A stretch of DNA of 64,000 nucleotides from Lewinellaceae bacterium (GCA_016710765.1 JADJUJ010000001.1:496001-560000); one strand, 5' to 3'. Positions 44,194 through 53,680 are shown, counted from the stretch's first letter. Numbers and translations are program-made. Notes: generated by a model from the letters alone, not told the origin.

Positions 44194-45500
44194 ATGAACA
44201 CCCGCCGTACCCTTCCGTTAATAGTACTGGGCGCCATCGCTTTGCTGGCCGCGTTGTACTTTTTTACGCGGCCCGACAAGTCGCGCTTCAACTGGTCCGA
44301 CAGTTGGGGCAGGGATGCCTATTCGGAAAAAAATGAAGAGCCCTACGGAACCAGCATCTTCTACCGGGTTCTTGAACGCTATTTTCCTGATAAAAAACTC
44401 CACCAAATTACCAACGACCCTGCCTTGGAACTACCGCAGGATTCCATTTCCAAAAGCAATTATGTGTTTATCGGTGGAGGGATGTTTCTCGATTCCCTGG
44501 ATACCCAAAAACTGCTCGATTATGTAGCTTCCGGTAACACAGCACTGATCATCAGCAAGAGTATTCCTTTTGACTTGATGAACTATATTTATTACGACGA
44601 ATGCGATGAAAATGGTTGGGACGATTATCAGGTAAGCCGCGACTCCCTGTTGTTTTTCCGGTTTCAGGACACTGAAATTATGGCAGACAAAACACAGGGA
44701 TATGCGTTTTCTACGCCGTACAAAACAAGCCAAAGCCGTACGGATGGAACTACATTGCCCAACGGCATTTCTGCGACTCCCTCCCACAGGAACCACTCGG
44801 TTACATGAAAGACAGTTTGATCAATTTTGCCTGGTTTCCATATGGGTCCGGACAATTTTTACTGCATACCACGCCTGTCGCTTTTTCCAATTTCAACTTG
44901 CTGCGGCCCGATGGCCGGTTATACGCAGAAAAAGTGTTGTCGTACCTGCCGAAAGGTGATGTATACTGGGACAGTTACAGCCGCGTGCCAGAAAACGTCA
45001 GCAGACAGCGCAACCGGAGTTCTGTCAGCCTTCCGGACGAGCACCCGCTAACCTACATACTTCAGCAGCCCGCACTGGCCTGGGCCTGGTACCTGCTGTT
45101 TGCGCTGGGCGCCCTTTTCCTGCTGTTTCGCGCCAAACGCCGGCAACGCATCATCCCGGTACTGCCTAAAAATGAAAACTCCTCCTACGAATTTATCAGC
45201 ACGATCGCTAACCTGCATTTTAGGCAAAAAGACTACCGCAACATGTGCATGCAGCAAATGAAGCTGTTTTTGGCACAATTACGGGATCGTTACGGCATGC
45301 TAACCCCACTGGAAGCCGATGGGTCCCCACGAATAAATGCGGAATTTCTGGAACGGCTTGCCCGTTTTTCCGGCGTTCCGGAAAAAGAAATACAACCTAT
45401 CTTTACCCACTACAACAACTGCCTGCGCTACGAGCCCACAGAGGATATGCTGGTTGAATTGCATCTGGACATTGAGCGCTTTGAAAAGGCCGCAAAGTAA
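44194..45500 (+). pseudogene. DUF4350 domain membrane protein, one frameshift
   Basis: The first frame (44194-44808) starts with a membrane helix (LPLIVLGAIALLAALYFF) and the DUF4350 core (YGTSIFYRVLERYFPDK; NYVFIGGGMFLDSLDTQKLL; SGNTALIISKSIPFDL). The rest lies in the next frame, with KPKPYGWNYIAQRHFCDSLP leading into MKDSLINFAWFPYG, a second helix (LAWAWYLLFALGALFLLF) and a cytoplasmic tail to 45500. The break is near 44720-44728. The restored protein has about 435 residues. DUF4350 genes commonly sit beside MoxR ATPases, as here. Confidence 0.85.
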
Positions 45501-45535
45501 ATTGGTATTTGAAATCATAAACCTTGAATCATATC

Positions 45536-46561
45536 ATGGAAATGGAAGAACCCGAAATCCCGGAATCTGAAACGCCAGAAATAGAAGCTCCCGTACCAGA
45601 ACCTGCCGGCGTGGATGTATCCCCTGTTCAACAACGTGCACAGCAGGTGAAAGCTGAAATCGGACAAGTCATCGTAGGCCAGGAGGATCTGCTCGACCAA
45701 ATGCTGATTGCCCTGTTCAGCGGTGGGCACGTACTGCTGGAAGGCGTACCCGGTATTGCCAAAACCCTGAGCGCTAAACTGCTGGCCCAAACCATCGCAG
45801 CAGGGTTCAGCCGCATTCAGTTTACCCCGGATATGATGCCTGCCGATGTTATCGGCACCTCGGTCTTTAACATGAAATCATCCGATTTTAATTTTAAATC
45901 CGGGCCGATATTTTCCAACATCGTATTGATTGATGAGATCAACCGGGCGCCAGCCAAAACACAGGCCGCGCTGTTTGAAGTCATGGAGGAGTTCCAAATC
46001 ACCGTAGATGGCCAGACCTACCCCATGAAGCGGCCATTTTTTGTCCTCGCCACCCAAAACCCCATCGAACAGGAGGGAACCTACAAATTGCCTGAGGCAC
46101 AGCTCGATCGATTTTTGTTCAAAATAATTCTGGATTATCCCAGTTTGGAAGAGGAGCAAACCATCCTGCGTCGTTTCCGCAACGATTTTAACGGTGCCCT
46201 ACGGCAAACCGTCAAGGCTGTGTTGACGCCTGCCGACATTGCCGACTGCCAAAGGCGGATCGAACAAGTGTACATCCGGGAAGAACTACTCGATTACATA
46301 GCAGCCATCGTGCACAATACGCGGAACAACGGCGATTTGTTTTTAGGCGCCAGCCCAAGGGCATCCCTGGCCCTGATGAAAACAGCCAAGGCCATCGCTG
46401 CCATTTCCGGTCGCAACTTTGTTACCCCTGATGATATTCGGTATGTATCCTACCCAACCCTCAACCACCGCATTATCCTGACGCCCGAACGCGAAATGGA
46501 GGGCTTTACCACCCGGGAAGTGCTGGATGATATTGTGAAAAAACTGGACGTGCCGAGATAG
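45536..46561 (+). CDS. MoxR family AAA+ ATPase
   Basis: A 341-residue AAA_3 ATPase, probably a chaperone that matures or assembles partner complexes. Walker A is GVPGIAKT, Walker B is IVLIDEINRAPAKTQAALFE, and sensor 1 is in FFVLATQNPIEQEGTYKLPE, with the AQLDRFLFK arginine region after it. The first 35 residues are an unusual Glu/Pro-rich extension (MEMEEPEIPESETPEIEAPV). The ATG at 45536 is preferred over a TTG at 45524. MoxR usually pairs with DUF58, DUF4129 and DUF4350 proteins; only DUF4350 is present here. Confidence 0.93.
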   Translation: MEMEEPEIPESETPEIEAPVPEPAGVDVSPVQQRAQQVKAEIGQVIVGQEDLLDQMLIALFSGGHVLLEGVPGIAKTLSAKLLAQTIAAGFSRIQFTPDMMPADVIGTSVFNMKSSDFNFKSGPIFSNIVLIDEINRAPAKTQAALFEVMEEFQITVDGQTYPMKRPFFVLATQNPIEQEGTYKLPEAQLDRFLFKIILDYPSLEEEQTILRRFRNDFNGALRQTVKAVLTPADIADCQRRIEQVYIREELLDYIAAIVHNTRNNGDLFLGASPRASLALMKTAKAIAAISGRNFVTPDDIRYVSYPTLNHRIILTPEREMEGFTTREVLDDIVKKLDVPR

Positions 46562-46592
46562 AGGCGATCAGTAGTTAAACACATTAGGAAAT

Positions 46593-47066
46593 CTACTTCT
46601 TTCCCATCCTGCCGGGTCGCGCCTCGCCCCTGTGGCAAGTATTGCAGCCTAAACCAGGGCGTTCGCTTTTGAGGCCGTTTATTTTTCGCAGGTTTTCATT
46701 GGTACTTCTGGTAAAAACCATCATTTGACGGGCTACATTTTTTTCTGTTTTCACATCAGATGCCCAGTCGCCAGCCGCCGCATGGCAATGGTCGCAACCG
46801 ACTCCCAGGGCACTGCCCCATCGATCCATAATGTTCAGCAATTTGTCGGCGGACACATCGGTCAATGACTGGATGTTCTGAAAAACGGAATCGGCCCGCA
46901 TGTTTTCCTTTCCGGCAATACTGGCACGTACACGCTCAATCGCTTTAGCACGGCCTGCGGAAAGAGGATCTGTTGGTGCTGCGGCCGTGGCGGATTTGGT
47001 ACCGGTGCAATTCGCCAGCCAGAGGAAACACAGCAAAAGCATGGAAACTATGGTAAGTTGTCGCAT
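46593..47066 (-). CDS. dihaem c-type cytochrome lipoprotein (photosynthetic reaction-centre cytochrome-like fold)
   Basis: A 157-residue protein with a lipoprotein signal (MLLLCFLWLANC) and two classical haem sites, VGCDHCHAAAGDW and GCNTCHRGEARPG. The pattern (two CXXCH sites about 50 residues apart, plus MMVFTRSTNENLR between) is that of small Bacteroidota and Acidobacteriota proteins related to the reaction-centre cytochrome c subunit. It is probably an envelope electron carrier. The longer frame upstream adds 16 residues before the signal and is rejected. It converges with the MoxR gene. Confidence 0.87.
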   Translation of the reverse strand: MRQLTIVSMLLLCFLWLANCTGTKSATAAAPTDPLSAGRAKAIERVRASIAGKENMRADSVFQNIQSLTDVSADKLLNIMDRWGSALGVGCDHCHAAAGDWASDVKTEKNVARQMMVFTRSTNENLRKINGLKSERPGLGCNTCHRGEARPGRMGKK

Positions 47067-47102
47067 GAAATAGGGTTTTAGCTGTTTACAAGATATACTA
47101 AC

Positions 47103-47110
47103 AAATGTAA
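47103..47110 (-). promoter_or_regulatory. possible TAnnTTTG element for the dihaem cytochrome gene
   Basis: The minus strand reads TACATTTG, an exact -7 match, 37 bp before the ATG at 47066 and directly after the serine dehydratase stop. There is no clear -33 element. Confidence 0.35.
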
Positions 47111-47120
47111 TCAAATGCCC

Positions 47121-48542
47121 CTAACATTCCACCAGACCCACCGAGAACTGCACAGCGAGGCCCCCGTCAGCCGTTTCTTTGTATTTGTGGCTCATGTCAT
47201 CAGCCGTCTCCTTCATGGTACGGATAACAGCATCCAGGCTCACTTTTGCTTTGCTGGGATCACTTTCCAGCGCAATGTGCGCAGCGGTGATGGCCTTGAT
47301 GGCGCCCATGGTATTCCGCTCGATACACGGCACCTGTACCAGTCCACCAATGGGATCGCAGGTCATGCCCAAATGGTGTTCCATGGCAATCTCAGCAGCC
47401 ATCATCACCTGCCCGGGTGAACCACCCAAACACTCGGTGAAGGCCCCTGCTGCCATGGCCGACGATACGCCAATTTCTGCCTGACAACCACCCATGGCAG
47501 CTGAAATGGTGGCTCCTTTTTTGAATAAACTGCCCAGTTCCCCGGCGGTAAGCATGAACCGAACAATGTCAGCCTCACTTTGGTATTCCGGACAAAAAGT
47601 TACAAAATGCATGAGTACCGCTGGAATAACCCCCGCTGCGCCATTGGTTGGCGCTGTGACTACCCGACTAAATGCCGCATTCTCTTCATTGACCGCTAGG
47701 GCAAAGCAGCTGACCCATTTAAGGATGTGCCGGAAATCGTGGCTGCCTTTTTTAATTAACTCAAACCACTCCTCCGCATTAGCGTATTTATGTTCACCGA
47801 GCAATTTGTGATTAATGGCTTTGGCGCGGCGTTGTACATTGAGTCCTCCGGGCAATACCCCATCGGTATGACAACCGATGTAGATGCACTCCTTCATGAC
47901 CTCAAAAATGGACAGCAAATCTTTGTGAACCTGCTCCTCAGTACGCCAGGTTAACTCATTTTGCATTACAATTTCAGAAATCGGCTTTTCCAGATCCAGA
48001 CAGTAGCGTTTTGAGGTCCTGTGCACGATCGATAGGAAAAGGCAATCAACTGTAGAGGCCAGGTTTTCTTCTCCCTCTTTGACCACAAAACCACCGCCTA
48101 CTGAGTAGTAGGTTTGGCTGACCCCCGCGCCATTTTGTAAAAATGCCCGAAAAACAAGCCCGTTAGCATGATAGGGCAATGTCTGATCGTAATAAAAAAC
48201 AAGGTCATGCTCCGGATTGAAGGCAATTTGTTTTTTACCACCAAGGTTGAGGCTTTGTGTCGCTATAATGTGCTGAAGGCTCATCTGCACCTGCTCCACG
48301 GGAATGGTGACGGGGTCGTGGCCATCCAAACCGAGCAAGACCGCCAGATCAGTGCCGTGGCCTTTCCCGGTTTTGGCCAGAGAGCCATACAACTCAACAA
48401 CAACGGCTTCCACCGCATCAAACTCTGAATCGCGTTCCAGTTCCCGAACAAAGCGCTGTGCTGCCTTCCAGGGACCCATGGTGTGCGAACTAGATGGGCC
48501 AATGCCTATTTTAAAAATGTCGAATACACTGATGCGTTCCAT
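47121..48542 (-). CDS. sdaA: L-serine ammonia-lyase (single-chain, iron-sulfur)
   Basis: A 473-residue enzyme that converts L-serine to pyruvate and ammonia. It is the single-chain form: an N-terminal ASB-like domain (SVFDIFKIGIGPSSSHTMGP) fused to the catalytic domain. Cysteines expected to bind the oxygen-sensitive [4Fe-4S] cluster lie in GGCQAEIGVSSAMAAGA, MTCDPIGGLVQVPCIERN (two). TAPTNGAAGVIPAVL is the substrate-region signature. Length and motifs are normal. The call is firm. Confidence 0.95.
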   Translation of the reverse strand: MERISVFDIFKIGIGPSSSHTMGPWKAAQRFVRELERDSEFDAVEAVVVELYGSLAKTGKGHGTDLAVLLGLDGHDPVTIPVEQVQMSLQHIIATQSLNLGGKKQIAFNPEHDLVFYYDQTLPYHANGLVFRAFLQNGAGVSQTYYSVGGGFVVKEGEENLASTVDCLFLSIVHRTSKRYCLDLEKPISEIVMQNELTWRTEEQVHKDLLSIFEVMKECIYIGCHTDGVLPGGLNVQRRAKAINHKLLGEHKYANAEEWFELIKKGSHDFRHILKWVSCFALAVNEENAAFSRVVTAPTNGAAGVIPAVLMHFVTFCPEYQSEADIVRFMLTAGELGSLFKKGATISAAMGGCQAEIGVSSAMAAGAFTECLGGSPGQVMMAAEIAMEHHLGMTCDPIGGLVQVPCIERNTMGAIKAITAAHIALESDPSKAKVSLDAVIRTMKETADDMSHKYKETADGGLAVQFSVGLVEC

Positions 48543-48697
48543 ATAAGTCAGGGTGTTTTTGTTGGAGACAAAGGAACGAAAAAAACGGTGGAAAAACGCG
48601 GCGGTAAAGTGCGCTGCAGCGCTGGATATACAGCCATTTTACAGCCCACTTTCCCAACAATTTCCGACCTTCACCGTTCCATTCATAAACAAATATC

Positions 48698-49120
48698 ATG
48701 CACCACCATAATGTGAATACCGTTTGGGTCGAAGGACTGGCGTTTGACAGTCAAATTGGAATGCATACCGTACGAATTGACGGTCACCCGATAGCCGAAG
48801 AAAAAAGCGGAACCGGGCCCAAAGCCCTCATCCTCACCTCGCTTACGGGTTGCTCTGCCATGGATGTCGTGAGCATTCTGGAAAAGATGCAAATGCCTTT
48901 CGACCATTTCAGTATTGAAGCTAATGCCCCGCTGACTAGCGAGCACCCTAAAGTTTACCAGGAAATCCAGCTGATTTTTAGGTTTAAGGGAAAGCAATTG
49001 GACGAAACCAAAATCCGGCGCGCCATTACCCTTTCAATGGAAAAGTACTGCGGTGTGGCCACCATGTTGCGCGCGCATTGCCCTATTTTGTGGGAGGTCG
49101 AAATGGAAGAAACAGCATAA
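48698..49120 (+). CDS. OsmC family protein
   Basis: A 140-residue soluble protein of the OsmC/Ohr superfamily, peroxidases that reduce organic hydroperoxides through a pair of cysteines. Visible family features are GPKALILTSLTGCSAMDVVS with Cys52 and, near the end, MEKYCGVATMLRAHCPILWE. The second cysteine fits the usual reductive site (YC...). It belongs to the YhfA-like branch, so the substrate is uncertain. It is divergent from sdaA across 155 bp. Confidence 0.85.
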   Translation: MHHHNVNTVWVEGLAFDSQIGMHTVRIDGHPIAEEKSGTGPKALILTSLTGCSAMDVVSILEKMQMPFDHFSIEANAPLTSEHPKVYQEIQLIFRFKGKQLDETKIRRAITLSMEKYCGVATMLRAHCPILWEVEMEETA

Positions 49121-49171
49121 TCTAAGCCGTTGGTCTTCGGGAAAAAGCCAATGGCTAAAACCCGGCAAAGG

Positions 49172-49804
49172 CTATTTTCGACCAAAATCCGCCGGAATCT
49201 CACCCCATTCCTTCGTTTCCCACTTCAAGATAGGATTGGTAACTTTATTGATGGAGAGCCATTTTTCTGCCCGGTCGATCATTTCAAAAATGACATCGTT
49301 CCGGCCGGTGCGCTCCAGTTTTGTTTTACATATTTTGCCCTTGATCCACAATATGGCATTGCGTGAATCGGAATAGATGGGCATGCTGGGCTTCCCTTCG
49401 CGCTGCAGCATGGCCAAGGCATGTACAATAGCCAGAAACTCTCCAATATTGTTGGTGCCCTCGGCCAGCGGCCCTACCCGAAAAAGTTCTTTGCCTGTGG
49501 CAATGTGTACACCCCGGTACTCCATATCACCCGGGTTACCGCTGCATGCGGCATCAACGGCCAGACTGTTCAAGTTCACGCCCACGCTTTCCCACTGGGC
49601 CGGCGATTTGGTCACTGTTTTGGTATTTTTCCCCGCATAGGCCCAATAACTGCCTTGATAGGCTTTCAGCGCCTCATCCCGCGCGGCGAAGCTTTTATAC
49701 TTGGCGCCTGGAAAGCCGTCAATCTGCCGCTTGGCATCTTCCCATTTGGAGAACACACCGGTGCTGTGTCCTTCCCAGACGACGTAATATTTTTGTTTGG
49801 CCAT
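49172..49804 (-). CDS. ribonuclease H with viroplasmin (caulimovirus-type RNA-binding) domain
   Basis: A 210-residue RNase HI-like protein, which removes RNA from RNA-DNA hybrids. The N-terminal domain (KYYVVWEGHSTGVFSKWEDA followed by KRQIDGFPGAKYKSFAARDE) is the viroplasmin/RNHCP domain that binds hybrids. The RNase H fold has its acidic residues in VDAACSGNPGD, NNIGEFLAIVHAL and PIYSDSRNAILWIKG. The ATG at 49804 is used; the frame upstream adds 23 unrelated residues. The call is firm. Confidence 0.92.
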   Translation of the reverse strand: MAKQKYYVVWEGHSTGVFSKWEDAKRQIDGFPGAKYKSFAARDEALKAYQGSYWAYAGKNTKTVTKSPAQWESVGVNLNSLAVDAACSGNPGDMEYRGVHIATGKELFRVGPLAEGTNNIGEFLAIVHALAMLQREGKPSMPIYSDSRNAILWIKGKICKTKLERTGRNDVIFEMIDRAEKWLSINKVTNPILKWETKEWGEIPADFGRK

Positions 49805-49929
49805 TTTACGGTAGGTGAACGGTGGGGAGCAGTCGGGGAGCGGTAGGTGAATCAATTTGCGGGAATAACCCAATATTGGTTCCCCGACGGTATATCAACT
49901 GTTCACCCACCGTTCAGCCCTTTTGAGAA

Positions 49930-51066
49930 CTAAAGTTTCAAAATATTGATGCTGTAATACAGGGAAATACCTTGTAATGTGATGCTACCATTGCAGTAAG
50001 CCGGGTTGTTACAGCCCCGCGTGTAAAGCGCATCGATGTTGGAAAGGCCATAGGTAGCGCGGATACCCAGCTTCCCCTCAAGGTCTTTTTTTGTAAAATT
50101 CATTTTGTACTGGAAGCCGCCCAAAAGTCCGATGTCCTTTCTCTTGAAATCGCTGTTGGCATCATAAACGGAGGAGGTGCCAGGGAGGTCCAGCCCTTTG
50201 CCGCGATTGATGAGCAGTGCGTTAACATAAGGGCCGGCGTAAATAGAAAGCCGGCCATCGCGGCGAAATGTGAGCTCAGGGTATACGGCAAAGCCCAGCC
50301 ATGCCTGCCGATAGGTGAGATCACGCTCATACTGCACAAATACCAAACCCGTATCCCGTTGTTCAACGGTGGCAAAGCCGGATTTGGCTTTTACATTCCG
50401 GCCAAGAAAGCCAACATCCACATTAAGCGTGATGTACCCGCCCCGGCCTTTAAAGGCAAAAGTGGTTCCGAGCTCCCAACCCGGACCCGCTTTGAATTCT
50501 GGTGTTGTCAGCAGCGTTCCGGTTTGCCGCATGTTAAAAACGTTCATGCCCGCCCGAACGCGAAATTGCACGGCGCCGGGATTAAACTCCCGTTCAAACA
50601 CGTATTCCTGCTTCACCGTCCGGCTGCCGCGGGTTCCTTCCGTATTCACTTGCAATTCGCGGTTACCCAACAAACGGTAGATGATTTTTTTCGGATCGTC
50701 GTGTTCCGGATTTTCGAAAACATAGCCATCGTAATCGGCAGTAGTCAGGTTAAAAACCACCGGCTTGTTCTCGTTTTGTCCGCGAACGATGGCAATAAAC
50801 TGAACGGTATCGGCGCGGCGCTCAATGCGCATGGTTTCCAGGGTAACGGTATCGCCGGTTTCAATTCGGATACGCACATGCCGGCCTATAAGAGTGCTAT
50901 CGTCGGCAACCGACCAGATTTCGAGGCGGTCACCGCGATCGGTTGGCATAAACCAGACCCCGTCGAGTCCTTTTAATTCACGAAAAATGTCACTAGCATC
51001 TTCAATTTGCGCCTGAAGTGCTAGCGGCAACAGGGCTAATAGAAACAAAAACAAACGTGTACGCAT
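49930..51066 (-). CDS. outer-membrane beta-barrel protein with a lipocalin-like N-terminal domain
   Basis: A 378-residue exported protein (signal MRTRLFLFLLALLPLALQAQ). Residues 25-140 form a compact beta domain resembling DUF6265 or other lipocalin-like modules (LDGVWFMPTDRGDRLEIWSV; IRIETGDTVTLETMRIERRA). From about residue 160 the sequence alternates polar and hydrophobic residues in long strands and ends ISLYYSINILKL, with a barrel of the PorT/OmpW size. The ligand is unknown; I have not seen this pairing of domains named. It is divergent from the ECF sigma factor across 172 bp. Confidence 0.65.
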   Translation of the reverse strand: MRTRLFLFLLALLPLALQAQIEDASDIFRELKGLDGVWFMPTDRGDRLEIWSVADDSTLIGRHVRIRIETGDTVTLETMRIERRADTVQFIAIVRGQNENKPVVFNLTTADYDGYVFENPEHDDPKKIIYRLLGNRELQVNTEGTRGSRTVKQEYVFEREFNPGAVQFRVRAGMNVFNMRQTGTLLTTPEFKAGPGWELGTTFAFKGRGGYITLNVDVGFLGRNVKAKSGFATVEQRDTGLVFVQYERDLTYRQAWLGFAVYPELTFRRDGRLSIYAGPYVNALLINRGKGLDLPGTSSVYDANSDFKRKDIGLLGGFQYKMNFTKKDLEGKLGIRATYGLSNIDALYTRGCNNPAYCNGSITLQGISLYYSINILKL

Positions 51067-51238
51067 GGACGATGGGTTAAATTTTTGGCAAAAAAACGAA
51101 TTCAAAGCCGCAAAAGCAGGTTTTTTAACTTGAATTTGGAAACTTGGGCACCGAAATGCCTTTTTTGGTCATAAAATCAAATAAAAGGATACTTAAACGC
51201 CTTTTTTTAACATTTCATGCAACCCCCGATACTCCCAA

Positions 51239-51793
51239 ATGTCTATACAATCAAATAACGAAATGGACGCAAAACAAACGCACCGCGACCTGATCGAACG
51301 CTGCAAGGAAGGAAAACGAGATGCGCAATTTGAGATTTACCAACTGTATTCACGTGCCATGTACAACACGGCGCTCCGGATGGTCCGGAACAGCCACGAT
51401 GCTGAAGACTTACTGCAAACCGTCTTCATCGAGGTGTTCACCAAAATGGATTCCTTCCGATACGAAAGCAGTTTGGGAGCCTGGATTAAGCGTATCACGG
51501 TGAACAAATGTATCAATTTTTTGATGAGCAGGCGGCTCTCTTTTCAGGAATTGACACAACAAGCCGAAGCAGCCCCGACAGACAGCACACCGGAATCCGA
51601 CAGCCAGTATACTGTTGATGCCATCAATAAGGCCATCAGCCAGTTGCCAGATGGATATCGGGTTGTTTTCACCCTGTACGCAGTAGAGGGATACGACCAT
51701 GAGGAAATTGGTCAGATCCTGAGTGTTACAGAAGCAACATCCAAATCACAGTATTCCCGCGCAAAAGCCAAACTGCGCGAAATGCTAAGCTGA
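51239..51793 (+). CDS. ECF-type RNA polymerase sigma factor
   Basis: A 184-residue sigma-70 family factor. Region 2 is in AMYNTALRMVRNSHDAEDLL and QTVFIEVFTKMDSFRYESSL, and region 4 in YRVVFTLYAVEGYDHEEIGQ with the helix-turn-helix ILSVTEATSKSQYSRAKAKL. There is no extension beyond region 4. The next gene starts five bases after its stop and encodes a membrane protein of anti-sigma type, so this sigma factor is probably held inactive until a surface or envelope signal releases it. Confidence 0.93.
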   Translation: MSIQSNNEMDAKQTHRDLIERCKEGKRDAQFEIYQLYSRAMYNTALRMVRNSHDAEDLLQTVFIEVFTKMDSFRYESSLGAWIKRITVNKCINFLMSRRLSFQELTQQAEAAPTDSTPESDSQYTVDAINKAISQLPDGYRVVFTLYAVEGYDHEEIGQILSVTEATSKSQYSRAKAKLREMLS

Positions 51794-51798
51794 GAAAA

Positions 51799-52584
51799 AT
51801 GAAAGATTCAATATTATATTACATCCATGATAACCGGCCAAAGTTTGATGCTGCCAAGCAGGATCCAAACAGTTGGGCCAGCTTGGCCAGATCCCTTACC
51901 CGCTATTCGGAGGCTGATGGCCTGGAGCGCTTCCTCTTGCTGAACCGTCCCTTTATGGACACCGTTGAAACCCCTGCTAACCTTTGGAACGCACTGGAAC
52001 CCCAACTGCCCGACAATCTGGAACAGTTTCTTCTCAAGCAAAGGGAAATGCTGGATACCGCAAGTCCATCCGGCGAACTTTGGAACCAAATTGCTGCCGA
52101 ACTTCCGGCCGCCACCACTAAAGCACCCGGACGAATCGTTCAATTCCGCGGTTTTCAACAGCTGGCACGCATCGCGGCAGCCATCACTGTACTTCTTTGC
52201 GCCTTGGGCCTGGGCTACTGGTATGGCGCCCAACAAGGTGCAGCAACTACCGCCGGGATGGCCATGAGCGATGTTTCACCCGAATATGCAGAACTGGAAG
52301 ATTTTTACCAGCGCGGCATTGAACAACGGAAAAATGAACTCGCTGTTTTGGCCGGCAACCGCGACGTGGATGTGCTGAATGATCTGAAACTGATGGACGC
52401 CTCCATGCTGGAACTTAAAAAAGAACTCGCCGACGTACCACCCGGAAACCGGGAACAGGTCGTTCGCGCCATGATAGAAAACTACAAAGCCAAATTGGCC
52501 ATACTACAACGCGTGTTAGAACATCTTCAACCATCACCATCCGATTCTAAAAACAGCGGAAAAAATGAAGTCAAAAGCATTTAG
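51799..52584 (+). CDS. putative anti-sigma factor with a repeated N-terminal motif
   Basis: A 261-residue protein with a single membrane helix (about residues 120-140, IAAAITVLLCALGLGYWYG), a cytoplasmic N-terminal part and an outer C-terminal part rich in Glu/Leu helices. The N-terminal part has three copies of a 15-residue motif: NRPKFDAAKQDPNSW (12-26), NRPFMDTVETPANLW (49-63) and QREMLDTASPSGELW (81-95), with R, D and W at equal positions. Bacteroidota ECF anti-sigma proteins often begin with such a motif (xRxxFDxxxPxxxW), hence the call. The gene overlaps the next by 20 bp. Confidence 0.6.
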   Translation: MKDSILYYIHDNRPKFDAAKQDPNSWASLARSLTRYSEADGLERFLLLNRPFMDTVETPANLWNALEPQLPDNLEQFLLKQREMLDTASPSGELWNQIAAELPAATTKAPGRIVQFRGFQQLARIAAAITVLLCALGLGYWYGAQQGAATTAGMAMSDVSPEYAELEDFYQRGIEQRKNELAVLAGNRDVDVLNDLKLMDASMLELKKELADVPPGNREQVVRAMIENYKAKLAILQRVLEHLQPSPSDSKNSGKNEVKSI

Positions 52585-53680
52585 TGCTCTGATGAGCGCA
52601 CTGCTCCTCCTCAGCCTGGCTGGCACGCTCCAGGCAGCGGACCCCATTGTAAATGGGCCAAAACGAGAATTCTCTAAAACCATCAACCGGGAATTTTCCA
52701 CCAGCGCCGATGGCATGACTGCCCTTTACAACAAACACGGGAAAGTCAATGTCAATACCTGGGATAAAAACAGCGTGAAAATTGATATCACCATCATTGT
52801 CAATTCCAGCGACCAGCGCGACGCCGATCGCGCCTTTGAGCAAATAAAGGTGAATTTCACCAACTCACACGGCTATGTTAAGGCAGAAACCGTGATTGAC
52901 GACGGCAAAATGAATTATTGCCGCGACTTTAAGATCAATTACGAGGTATGGATGCCCAATGGCAACCAACTCGATCTCAAAAACAAATACGGCAACTCAT
53001 TTGTCGCCAAACTCAATGGCAAACTCACTGCGGAAATCAAATACGGTGACCTCCGTACCGAAGCCATTGCCAATGATGTGGACCTGACCTTAGGCTATGG
53101 CAAAGCGACCATCGAGCGTTTACGGAATTTTTATGGTCAGATCAGTTACGGCGGTCTTATTGTCACCGATGCGGGGGATCTCCAACTCGATTCCAAGTAC
53201 TCAGAAACCCGCATAGACCGCGTGAAGGTTGCGCGCATCACATCGAAGTACGATGATTTCAGCTTCGGACAAGTGGCCGAACTCCGGCTGCAAACCAAAT
53301 ACAGCGATGTCCGTGTCGGCAAAATGGGCACGGGCTTTATTACCGCACAATACACCGACCTGCAGATGGATGCCCTCCTCGAGTTCCTTGATGCTGACCT
53401 CAGTTACGGCGATCTCCAAATCAAAGCGCTCAGTCGAAACTTCAGAGAAGTGTCGGTGGTGGGAAAATACACAGATATCGCATTGAATACCGAACCTGGA
53501 TCTTCCTTTCGGTTTGATGCGGAAGGCAATTACACCGACCTGCACTATCCCTCCAATGCAAAGGTTAGCCACAAAAGTGTAGATGGCACCCGCAAAACCG
53601 TAAGCGGATTCGTCGGCGATGCCGATGCCAGGAGCATTGTAAAAGCCAAGCTGAGCTATGGTGATTTCGTGATCCGATAA
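52565..53680 (+). CDS. exported beta-solenoid-like protein (DUF4097-like)
   Basis: A 371-residue protein with a signal peptide (MKSKAFSALMSALLLLSLAG). Residues 40-130 form a beta-rich lead-in with many Asn/Asp residues, and from 142 onward a tyrosine recurs in motifs such as KYGNS, KYGDL, GYGKA, SYGGL, KYSET, KYDDF, KYSDV, QYTDL and SYGDL at a 17-18-residue period. This fits a beta-solenoid and is similar to DUF4097-type repeat proteins. The start lies inside the end of the anti-sigma gene, so the two are probably translated together. The function is unknown; an extracytoplasmic role linked to the sigma module is inferred. Confidence 0.65.
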   Translation: MKSKAFSALMSALLLLSLAGTLQAADPIVNGPKREFSKTINREFSTSADGMTALYNKHGKVNVNTWDKNSVKIDITIIVNSSDQRDADRAFEQIKVNFTNSHGYVKAETVIDDGKMNYCRDFKINYEVWMPNGNQLDLKNKYGNSFVAKLNGKLTAEIKYGDLRTEAIANDVDLTLGYGKATIERLRNFYGQISYGGLIVTDAGDLQLDSKYSETRIDRVKVARITSKYDDFSFGQVAELRLQTKYSDVRVGKMGTGFITAQYTDLQMDALLEFLDADLSYGDLQIKALSRNFREVSVVGKYTDIALNTEPGSSFRFDAEGNYTDLHYPSNAKVSHKSVDGTRKTVSGFVGDADARSIVKAKLSYGDFVIR

